Shown here: one piece after another, positions 34,131 through 41,287 of the stretch
Position numbering within the stretch: the first letter of the stretch is position 1
How the letters are laid out: every line of letters starts with the position of its first letter
Assembly (NCBI RefSeq): GCF_004168625.1
Contig: NZ_SDWW01000010.1
Coordinates: forward strand, 1 to 64,000
Length of the DNA stretch: 64,000 nucleotides
From: Pengzhenrongella frigida
Lineage (GTDB): Bacteria; Actinomycetota; Actinomycetes; Actinomycetales; Cellulomonadaceae
Direction: 5' to 3'
Notes under the pieces: model-generated
The model's input: the letters and a program-made list of their open reading frames with translations, nothing else
Told to the model about the DNA's origin: nothing
Databases searched by the model: none
Made by a program: the position numbers and the translations under genes

Positions 34131-34916
34131 ATGGAGATCCGAGTAGGGCCGGTGGCGGTCAACTACATGGAGCACGGGAGCGGTCGACCCGTGCTCGTGC
34201 TCCACGGCGCCGGCGTCGACCACCACGAGACTGAAGCGTGCTTCGAACCGATGTTTGACGGCGTCGCGGGACTGAAGCGGATCTATCTTGACCTTCCTGG
34301 AATGGGCCGGACAATCGCTCCCGAAACACTGCGCAGCGCCGACGACGTCCTCGACACGCTGCTCAGTTTCGCCAACGAGGTCACTGGCGGGAATGCGCAC
34401 CTCCTCATCGGCCACTCGGCGGGCGCGTACTACGCGCAGGCGATGGCCGCGAGGCGCGCCACGCAGGTCGCGGGCCTGGCACTCGTCTGCCCGTTGCTGC
34501 CGGGCCTGCGCGACGTCCCCGAGCACCGCGTCATCGCCGGATCGGAGGAGATCGGCGACGACGACTTTCGGAGCTACTTCGTGATCCACACCCCGGAGAT
34601 GCTCGAACGGTACGAACGCTATGTCGCCCCGGCCGCCGCGCTCGTCGACCAGGCAGCGCTCGAGCGGATCGGCGCCCGGTGGGCACTCACCCCCGATCAC
34701 ACGCCGCCGTACGCGGGTCCGACCCTGGTGGTCGCGGGGCGGCTCGACTCGACGGTCGGGTATGCAGCCGCGGCCGACCTCGTCGACCACTACCCGCACG
34801 CGTCGGTGGCGGTGGTGGACGACGCCGGCCACGCCCTGCCCCACGAGCAGCCGGACCTCCTGCGCGCCCTCCTTGCCGAGTGGCTGGCCCGCGTCGAGCG
34901 CTCGCTCAGGGTGTGA
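34131..34916 (+). CDS. Alpha/beta hydrolase
   Basis: 261 residues from the ATG at 34131 (MEIRVGPVAV); a longer in-frame reading upstream has no family signal. VLVLHGAGVDHHE (oxyanion), LIGHSAGAYYA (nucleophile Ser), VAGRLDSTVG (Asp) and DDAGHALPHEQP (His) make the triad. Divergent from the GGDEF gene and overlapping the 3' end of the convergent mycothiol-type gene by 11 bp. Confidence 0.87.
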   Translation: MEIRVGPVAVNYMEHGSGRPVLVLHGAGVDHHETEACFEPMFDGVAGLKRIYLDLPGMGRTIAPETLRSADDVLDTLLSFANEVTGGNAHLLIGHSAGAYYAQAMAARRATQVAGLALVCPLLPGLRDVPEHRVIAGSEEIGDDDFRSYFVIHTPEMLERYERYVAPAAALVDQAALERIGARWALTPDHTPPYAGPTLVVAGRLDSTVGYAAAADLVDHYPHASVAVVDDAGHALPHEQPDLLRALLAEWLARVERSLRV

Positions 34917-35634
34917 GCGGCTCGGACAGTGCCGCGCGCAGCAGGTCACCGTCTCCGGAGACCGCGACGCCTCGATCGTCCGGCGACACGCGGCCCCACA
35001 GGATCAGGGCGAGGACCGACGCGGGCGCGCGCAGCTGCGCGACGGCGGGGCCGTCGGCCACGGCGTCAAGCCGCCAGGTGCGGTCGACGTCGGCTGCGGC
35101 GAGCTCGATCGGCGCGGGCAGTTGCGACAGCCTGCCCATCCGCACCTGACGCGGTTGCATCACGGTCACGACCTCGTCGACGGTGTCCGCCCACACCTCG
35201 GGGCGCACCTCGAGCCCACGGCCACCAGCGGTTCGCAGGTCCCAGAGGTGCACGAGCGTCTCGTGCAGCTGCCGGCGCCGCCAGAACGATGCCGGGCCCC
35301 GGCCGTCCAGCGTCGACCCGACGGTGTCCGGGCCCAGCTCGATCAGCGTGGCCCGGAGCTCGCTGGCGCACTCGCGGTAGAGGTCCTCGAGCTCGAAGGG
35401 GCCCCGCCCGAGCGACGTCGCGTCGGTGCCGCGGGCCTGCGCCGCAGCCCAGTGGTGGATCTTCGCAAGGTGCACGACGAGGTCATACACCTGCCAGGTC
35501 CCGCACCAGGGCACGGGCGCAGCGGGATCGACCTCGCTGATCGTCGCCAGGAACGCGTCCTGGACCACTATCAACTCGGTCAGATGCTCGAGCTGGCTCG
35601 TCGACATGCGCAGATCATTCCGCACCCTGCTCAT
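34906..35634 (-). CDS. Maleylpyruvate isomerase-family, mycothiol-dependent enzyme-like protein
   Basis: 242 residues. The N-terminal DinB-like four-helix part includes WCGTWQVYDLVVHLAKIHHW, matching the W-(x)-V-D-L--H motif of mycothiol-dependent isomerase N-domains. The C-terminal part resembles the SCP2-like domain found in the same family. The start at 35634 is preceded by GAGG at 8 bases; an internal ATG at 35607 is possible. The reaction is unknown. Confidence 0.83.
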   Translation of the reverse strand: MSRVRNDLRMSTSQLEHLTELIVVQDAFLATISEVDPAAPVPWCGTWQVYDLVVHLAKIHHWAAAQARGTDATSLGRGPFELEDLYRECASELRATLIELGPDTVGSTLDGRGPASFWRRRQLHETLVHLWDLRTAGGRGLEVRPEVWADTVDEVVTVMQPRQVRMGRLSQLPAPIELAAADVDRTWRLDAVADGPAVAQLRAPASVLALILWGRVSPDDRGVAVSGDGDLLRAALSEPLTP

Positions 35635-35681
35635 TTGCCCGGCCTCAACCGGAGCGGGCGCACGCCGCTACCGTGAGCGCC

Positions 35682-36137
35682 ATGATCGAGGCCCGCAAGG
35701 CGAGCATCTGGAGGAACCGCTACGACATCGTCGTCGACGGATTGCGGCTCGCTACCTGGGATGCGTCCCTGTGGAAGCTGGGCGGCGAGCTCGAGCTCGA
35801 CGGACGGCGCTACGAAGTGCGGGCCAACATGTGGGGCAGCACGTACGGGATGGCCGACCAGGACGGCACTCGGATCGCCTCGGCGGACCGCGTGGGCCGC
35901 AAGCACTGGCGGGTCGAGGCGGACGGGCGAACCTACGAGTTCCGCCGCGCGTCCATGTGGCGCCAAGAGGAGGAGCTGCTCGCCGACGGGCGGCGCATGG
36001 GCTCGGTCAAGCGGACGAGCATGTGGCGTGGCGACGCCGTCGCGGACCTCCCCGGCCTGCCGCTGTCGGTGCAGGTCTTCGTTCTCGCCGTCGTGCTCGC
36101 CACCTGGGACGCGGCCTCGGCTGCCGCGAGCACGTGA
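35682..36137 (+). CDS. Hypothetical protein with repeated W-rich beta segments
   Basis: 151 residues. Repeated motifs (SIWRNRYDI, SLWKLGGEL, NMWGSTYGM, KHWRVEADG, SMWRQEEEL, SMWRGD) suggest a small LURP-like or antiparallel beta fold, with a hydrophobic helix at the C-terminus (about 125-143). I recognise no named family with certainty. An in-frame GTG three codons earlier is an alternative start; no clear ribosome-binding site, so perhaps leaderless. Confidence 0.7.
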   Translation: MIEARKASIWRNRYDIVVDGLRLATWDASLWKLGGELELDGRRYEVRANMWGSTYGMADQDGTRIASADRVGRKHWRVEADGRTYEFRRASMWRQEEELLADGRRMGSVKRTSMWRGDAVADLPGLPLSVQVFVLAVVLATWDAASAAAST

Positions 36138-36143
36138 GCTCAG

Positions 36144-37529
36144 CTAGAGCAGGAAGCCGTAGACGATCGTCGCGACCACCGTCATGGTCCCGCCGACGAG
36201 CGCCTCGTACGGCACGAGCGCCAGGCGCTGTCGGATGGACATCTTCATCGCGTCGGCCGTCACGTGGAAGTAGTTGCCGTGCGGCAAGGAGTCGATCACG
36301 GTCGCACCCGTGTGGACCATGACGGCGGCGGCCAGCGGCGCGGTCCCCATCTCGAGGATCGGCGCGCTGAACGAGCTGGTGGCGAGAATGACCCCGGTCG
36401 AGGTAGACGCGACCGCGGCCCCCATGAGCACCCCGGAGATCGGCGCCAGGAGCGTTCCCGAGACCCCGCCGGCTTCGATCAGCGAGACGACCTGGTCCGA
36501 CAGGTCCGAGGCGGAGATCAGTCCCGCGATCCCCCCCGCGCCCAGCAGGATGAGGGCGGTGGAAGTCATCCGGTTCAAGCCCGCGGTGGTGTAGCTGACG
36601 ACGTGCCGGAACTGGCCCATCGCCGCCAGGCCGACCAGCCCCGCGAGCGGAAGGATGTACAGGGCATCCAGCTGGAGGTTCTGGAGGAGGTCGACACCGG
36701 AGATCTGGCCCAGCGGGTTCAGGACCAGCAGGACCACGGCGAGGGCGGGCCCCACGAGGGCCCGGCCGAGAGTCGGCCGGTTCGACGCAGTCGCGGTCGC
36801 GGTTGCCGTCGCGGTCTCGGTGGCCGCCAGAGTCGCGGTTGCGGCTCCGGAACCCCCGACGCCACGACCACCACCACCGGCGGCCACATCGAGGATCACG
36901 TCGACCGGCTCGACCGGAGAACCCCTGCGCTTCATCGCAGACGCGATGAGAACGGTGGCCGCGAGGCCGAAGAGGGCGGGCACGACTCCGGCAAGCATGA
37001 CCCTGCTCAGATCGAGGTCGAACCCTTGCGCTGCCGCGATCGTGTTCGGGTTCGGCGAAATGATGTTGCCGGCCTTGGCGCCGCCGGACATCGCGAGCAA
37101 CAACGCAGGCTTGGAGATTCCCGCTTCTCGGCCGACGTCCAGAGCGATCGGAGCGACGATGAGCACTGCGACCGGAATGAACACGCCCACCGCGGTGATG
37201 ATCATGGCGGCCAGAGCCAGCGCGAGGATCGCCCTGCCTGCCCCCAGCTTGTTCACGATCGCCTGCGCGATCGTCTCCGCCGCGCCGGTTTCCATCATGG
37301 CCCCCGCCAAGACGCCGGCGGCCAGGACCCGGAGCACGGTGCCCATGACGCTCTGCGTCCCTGACACCAGCACGGTGATCGTCTCGGCGGGACTTGCCCC
37401 ACCGACCAGTGCACCGACGATGGCACCCAGGAAGAGCGAGTAGACGGGGTGGACCTTGCGCAGGATCAGCACGATTGCCAGCGCGAGGCCAAGCACCGCC
37501 CCGATCCAATGAACGCCAATTGCTTCCAT
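36144..37529 (-). CDS. GntP-family gluconate / sugar-acid permease
   Basis: 461 residues with about 12 hydrophobic segments. GntP hallmarks are seen: HPVYSLFLGAIVGALVGG, the SPNPNTIAAAQ region, and SLPHGNYFHVTADAM near the C-terminus. It should import gluconate or related acids by proton symport. A cytosolic linker (about 225-250) contains an Ala/Thr repeat encoded by an imperfect hexanucleotide tract. It ends 6 bp from the convergent upstream gene. No kinase neighbour is present. Confidence 0.9.
   Translation of the reverse strand: MEAIGVHWIGAVLGLALAIVLILRKVHPVYSLFLGAIVGALVGGASPAETITVLVSGTQSVMGTVLRVLAAGVLAGAMMETGAAETIAQAIVNKLGAGRAILALALAAMIITAVGVFIPVAVLIVAPIALDVGREAGISKPALLLAMSGGAKAGNIISPNPNTIAAAQGFDLDLSRVMLAGVVPALFGLAATVLIASAMKRRGSPVEPVDVILDVAAGGGGRGVGGSGAATATLAATETATATATATASNRPTLGRALVGPALAVVLLVLNPLGQISGVDLLQNLQLDALYILPLAGLVGLAAMGQFRHVVSYTTAGLNRMTSTALILLGAGGIAGLISASDLSDQVVSLIEAGGVSGTLLAPISGVLMGAAVASTSTGVILATSSFSAPILEMGTAPLAAAVMVHTGATVIDSLPHGNYFHVTADAMKMSIRQRLALVPYEALVGGTMTVVATIVYGFLL
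36789..36847. repeat. Imperfect hexanucleotide repeat inside the GntP gene
   Basis: Degenerate GTCGCG/GTTGCC-type units, coding for an Ala-Thr run in the loop between membrane helices. In-frame length changes would be tolerated. Confidence 0.6.
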
Positions 37530-38156
37530 CGCCCGTCTATCTCCTTCCGGCTTAGCTATTTTTCGACTCAGAAATTCCGGGACAGCGCGGCTTCATCCCA
37601 AGCCAAGACGACAGACCTGCCTTGCGCAGATGCGCCCTCGAGATGGCTCGCGTTGATCGCGTGAGAGCCGGCTGACCCGCCGCGAGTGGTTCGGTCGGTC
37701 TTGGGTCGACGTCGGAGACCGTCCGGCGGCCACGCGAGAACGGTCAGGACACGATGGGTCCGGGTCGAGTGGCTGACCTCGGCAGCGTTCATCTCGTCGG
37801 GAGCGCGACGGTCGGGCCGACGGCACGAAGACCAGCCTGCAGCCGACCGGATCGTACGGGTCCGCGGTCCGAGGTTGCGCAGGAGGCGCTGCGCGAACGA
37901 CCGAAAGGGACGTGCGGAAGCGTGCCCCGCGCCTTCACGGTCACGAGCCACCGGCAGTACGGGGCGCGGTAGCGCGACCGGACGATCGGTGCAGAGACGG
38001 TCCGCGCGGCCAGATCGACAACACCGCCTCAACCGGCGAAGCGTTCCCGCGGGAACGTGGGGCAGCGCGAGACCGTCACGGATGAGCAATTGTCCCCGCG
38101 AACGGTCCAATGGACGCGGTTTGCGCTTGTCGCTCGCATTCCGCGCGGCACGAACC
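37530..38156. other. Intergenic region with a 16-bp palindrome
   Basis: 627 bp without a convincing gene; long ORFs on both strands are Arg/Ser-rich shadows. The GntP promoter should be at its left. A perfect palindrome lies at 38,042-38,057. Confidence 0.5.
38042..38057. promoter_or_regulatory. Perfect 16-bp palindrome
   Basis: CGTTCCCGCGGGAACG, self-complementary over all 16 bases, 100 bp after the stop of the superinfection-immunity-like gene and far from any start. Possible operator or protein-binding site; no T run, so not a typical terminator. Confidence 0.4.
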
Positions 38157-38642
38157 TCAGGGCGCGCGATGGCCCGTCCACGCGATGCCATCCCAGTACT
38201 GCTGACCCGCTCCCGACGGGGACGGGTACCACCCTGCTGGTGGACCCGCGACCGGGGCCGGGTAGCCCTGTGGTGCTTGGGGGAACTGCTGCGCAACCAG
38301 CACGTTGACGACCGGTAGTTGCCCAACAATTGCGTGCGACTGGCACGCCATCACCAGTGCCACGATCCACCCGATCAGGCTCCAGCCGAGAAACAGGTCG
38401 ACCAGGCCGATCGCCGCTTGGTTGGACCGGCCCCGTGTCGCGGCAATCGCCCACGGAAGCATGTACCCAAGCGTGAGGACTGCGCTTATCCACGCGACTG
38501 CGAGGACGGCGCCCGAGGCTGGGCGCTGGTCGGTCAAATACCCGTAGCCCGCTTGTGGCGCCTGCTGGACCGGCCAAGAAAGCGGTGCAGAAATAGCCGC
38601 CGGGACGGAGGGGCGCGCGTCGTGCGGGTCGATCTCGCTCAT
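38157..38642 (-). CDS. Superinfection-immunity-like membrane protein with DUF2510 tail
   Basis: 161 residues. The central part YMLPWAIAATRGRSNQAA followed by LFLGWSLIGWIVALV matches the superinfection immunity (Imm) family of small two-helix membrane proteins. The C-terminus PAGWYPSPSGAGQQYWDG is a DUF2510 module, common in actinobacterial membrane proteins. Proteins of this family block phage DNA entry in T4; that role is uncertain here. It diverges from the HNH endonuclease gene, sharing a 148-bp promoter region. Confidence 0.8.
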   Translation of the reverse strand: MSEIDPHDARPSVPAAISAPLSWPVQQAPQAGYGYLTDQRPASGAVLAVAWISAVLTLGYMLPWAIAATRGRSNQAAIGLVDLFLGWSLIGWIVALVMACQSHAIVGQLPVVNVLVAQQFPQAPQGYPAPVAGPPAGWYPSPSGAGQQYWDGIAWTGHRAP

Positions 38643-38790
38643 CCCCCGATCCTATGACGGTGCGCGCTCATTCCCACGCGCGATTCATCGAATCGAGATT
38701 GCGGACAAAACGGCGCAGGAGGAGTCATCGCAACAGCCGCAGCTCGGCGTCGCCTTGGCATAACCGGCATCACAGAGGAAGCTCAGACCC

Positions 38791-39708
38791 GTGACTGACA
38801 GCGTGGTCGAACAAGAGCTCGCCATTCGACTTGCCGCGCTCGCGTGGCTTGATGGCCAACGGGCCCACGGGGTCGAGTCGTGGACCCAGAAGCAGCTCGC
38901 GGAGTTTGAGTTCGCGGGCGTCCGCCTGCCGCTCATGGACGTGCAGCGAGGCATTCGCAAACCCGCCGGAATGGTGGCGGCGCTCTCGATCCGCACGGTA
39001 TATCGGCGCGAGGGAGCGGCTCGGCCGTACGAGGACGGCATCGGCGTCGACCAGCTGCTTCGCTACAAGTGGCGGGGCGAAGACCCGGGCCACCCCGAGA
39101 ATCGCGCCCTGCGCGCCGCGATGGAGCGCGGACTTCCGATGATCTGGTTCTACGGAATCGCCGAGGGCGTCTACGCCGCGATCTATCCCGTGTACCTCCT
39201 GGCGGAGGAGTCGGCCGACCAGCAGTTCGTCATGGCGCTGGGTGAGGACCAGCGGATGGTCGACGTCGGGCATGAGGCGGACCCGATCCTGCGGGCCTAC
39301 GTGGAACGCACGACCCGGCAGCGCCTGCACCAACCTGCCTTCCGGGCCGGGGTCATGCGGGCCTACGCCACGCGCTGCGCCGTCTGCTCGTTCCGGCACG
39401 GCAATCTCCTGGACGCCGCGCACATCACCGCGGATGCGAATGCGGACGGCGACCCGGTCATGTCGAACGGCCTGGCGCTGTGCAAGATTCACCACGCGGC
39501 GTACGACGCGAACATCGTGGGAATCCGTCCGGATCTGATCATCGAGGTCCGGCCGGACGTGCTCGAGGAGGTGGACGGTCCCATGCTGCGGTACGGCATT
39601 CAGGCACACCATCACAAACCCCTGATGGTCGTTCCGACGGTGCGCCGCGACCGGCCCAGCCCCGACCGACTGGAACTGCGCTACGGGGAGTTTCTCGCGG
39701 CGCACTGA
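38791..39708 (+). CDS. HNH endonuclease, ScoMcrA/type IV restriction-like
   Basis: 305 residues from a GTG preceded by AGAGGAAG. The C-terminal HNH_2 domain has CAVC (Cys196, Cys199), AAHI (His211) and CKIHH (Cys231, His234), followed by YDANIVGI. The N-terminal 190 residues have YEDGIGVDQLLRYKWRG and NRALRAAM, like the DNA-recognition part of McrA-type proteins. Likely a modification-dependent nuclease that cuts foreign DNA; no methyltransferase accompanies it. Confidence 0.87.
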   Translation: MTDSVVEQELAIRLAALAWLDGQRAHGVESWTQKQLAEFEFAGVRLPLMDVQRGIRKPAGMVAALSIRTVYRREGAARPYEDGIGVDQLLRYKWRGEDPGHPENRALRAAMERGLPMIWFYGIAEGVYAAIYPVYLLAEESADQQFVMALGEDQRMVDVGHEADPILRAYVERTTRQRLHQPAFRAGVMRAYATRCAVCSFRHGNLLDAAHITADANADGDPVMSNGLALCKIHHAAYDANIVGIRPDLIIEVRPDVLEEVDGPMLRYGIQAHHHKPLMVVPTVRRDRPSPDRLELRYGEFLAAH

Positions 39709-39921
39709 CCCACGTCAGGCCCGCTCCGGCGCCACCCCGCGCACGTCCCCCACCACGAACCGCTCCACCGCGTCGTCGGCCCCCACCCACTGTTGCGGCG
39801 GGTGGTGAACCCGCGGTAGGTGCCCGCCCGCGTGCCGATCGCATCTCGACGCCACGGGCTCGCGCGGCCCTCCGATGCGGCGCAGGATTTCCTTCCTAGG
39901 CAACTCTCGCAAGGAGGAGAC

Positions 39922-40347
39922 ATGACCGACCACGGCGCTACGGCGCGAAGCCTCTACGACCAGCTGAACACCGGAGATCTCGATGGGTTCGGCGACCTCC
40001 TGGCAGACGACTTTGTCGAGTACGAGGTGACGCCGGGACTTGAACCCACGAAGGCGGGGGTCATGGAGTTCTTCCGGATGCAGCGAGCGGCGTTCCCCGA
40101 CATGCGCATGGACGTCGAGGACGTCGTGGCCAGCGGGGCCAAGGTCGTGGTGCGAGCGCGGTACACCGGAACCCACCGGGGTGAGTTCATGGGCATGCCG
40201 GCGACCGGAAAGAGTGTCGACGTGCAGCTCATCGACATCTTCCGCGTCGGCGACGACGGTCTGGTGCACGAGCACTGGGGCGTGCTGGACGCCCTGGCGA
40301 TGATGCAGCAGCTGGGTGCTGTGCCGGCGGGGCCTCCCGCCACGTGA
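39922..40347 (+). CDS. SnoaL-like / ester cyclase family protein
   Basis: 141 residues from the ATG at 39922 with a strong AAGGAGGAGA site. An NTF2-like fold is indicated by LYDQLNTGDLDGFGDLLADD near the N-terminus, FFRMQRAAFPDMRMDVED, and the GEFMGMPATGKSVDV and HEHWGVLD segments of SnoaL-type polyketide cyclase relatives. The ligand is unknown and no polyketide genes are near. Confidence 0.88.
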   Translation: MTDHGATARSLYDQLNTGDLDGFGDLLADDFVEYEVTPGLEPTKAGVMEFFRMQRAAFPDMRMDVEDVVASGAKVVVRARYTGTHRGEFMGMPATGKSVDVQLIDIFRVGDDGLVHEHWGVLDALAMMQQLGAVPAGPPAT

Positions 40348-40449
40348 GTTCGGGCTCCACCTCGCGCAGGGGTAGGTCGTCCTACGCCCCGGGGTGCGCG
40401 TCGACGCGGCAGACTCTGGCCTACCGCGTGCCGCAGCGACAGGAGAGTC

Positions 40450-41115
40450 ATGGACCCGCAGTCGTTGCCCGCACCCCCCGGCCCCGTAGCTGAGCGGGGT
40501 CCCGAACCCCCGGCCAGCCGGGCAGGGGGCCGGTGGGCGCGGGCGGCCATGGCGGCGCTGTTCATCAACCTGCGCTGCCTGGCCCTCGTGACGGCCCTGG
40601 CCGTCGTGATCCTGATCGTCGCGACCGTGCTGGACAGCAGCGAGATCGCCGCCGCGGCCTATTTCCTCGCGATCGCGTGGGGCGTGCACCTGGCGGCCCT
40701 GATCGTCGTCGGCTACCCGCTGGGGGTCCTCACCTCGCGGCTGCTCGCCGCCCAGCCGTCGCGGCTCGCCGCGACGACCACCTTCGCGGTGGTCGGCGGC
40801 GTGAGCGCGACGCTCCTGACCGCTCCCCTCGGGGTCGGGGCGCCGCTGATCTGGTTCGCCCACGGAGCCGTCACGGCCGGCGCCGCGCGCGCCTGGGCGC
40901 ACCGAACCCTCCAATCCGAGAACCCCCCCCCGACTAACGGCCCCCCACAGCCCGTCCCGAACGTCGAGGTAGTCCTTTCGTGCCGAGATCGTCAGTTTCG
41001 ATGGACTACCTCGACGCAGATAGACGATCTCGGCAATCGTTTTGGAGCCTGGCGGGGCAAACGGGTGAATTCTCCTTTGATGTCTGACTCGGGTACGGAG
41101 AATAGCGGCGCATAA
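40450..41115 (+). CDS. Small integral membrane protein; 3' end possibly altered by a poly-C tract
   Basis: 221 residues as read. Four hydrophobic helices (about residues 38-58, 68-93, 110-125, 128-150) preceded by a Pro-rich cytosolic leader. After about residue 158 the reading passes a run of nine C (40,923-40,931) and enters a non-helical tail that overlaps the interleaved inverted repeats. One extra C would bring in an immediate TAA a few codons later, giving a 161-residue protein with a more natural end. Function unknown. Confidence 0.65.
   Translation: MDPQSLPAPPGPVAERGPEPPASRAGGRWARAAMAALFINLRCLALVTALAVVILIVATVLDSSEIAAAAYFLAIAWGVHLAALIVVGYPLGVLTSRLLAAQPSRLAATTTFAVVGGVSATLLTAPLGVGAPLIWFAHGAVTAGAARAWAHRTLQSENPPPTNGPPQPVPNVEVVLSCRDRQFRWTTSTQIDDLGNRFGAWRGKRVNSPLMSDSGTENSGA
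40923..40931 (+). repeat. Homopolymer tract of nine C
   Basis: Nine consecutive C in the 3' part of the membrane protein gene. Its length decides whether translation stops at the TAA at 40,935 or continues for about 60 codons. Confidence 0.75.
40962..41035. repeat. Interleaved inverted repeats (A-B-A'-B')
   Basis: Arm A, 14 bp (40,962-40,975), pairs with A' (41,003-41,016). Arm B, 13 bp (40,981-40,993), pairs with B' (41,023-41,035). Both pairs are perfect. The arms alternate, so the transcript could form a pseudoknot or two mutually exclusive hairpins, or the DNA could be a mobile repeat unit. Located at the 3' end of the membrane protein gene. Confidence 0.8.
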
Positions 41116-41287
41116 CGGTTCAAGTCAGGCGGGACCAAGGTCCGGAGAATGCCGGGCCTCACTATGCTGCGAACTCGCCTTCCAGGGCCCGTGCGCACTG
41201 CACGATCGGCACCGGGATAGCGGCCGCTCGCCGCCCGCAGGACCGCCACCTCGGCCCACTTGGCCGCGCCCACCAGATCGGCGCACG

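Noticed and set aside
37686-38318. 210-codon plus-strand ORF in the 37.5-38.2 kb gap
   Set aside because: Arg/Ser-rich, no start signal, overlaps the superinfection-immunity-like gene antisense.
39715-40914. 399-codon minus-strand ORF over the SnoaL-like and membrane protein genes
   Set aside because: Antisense to two genes with good starts; repeated Gly/Arg composition.
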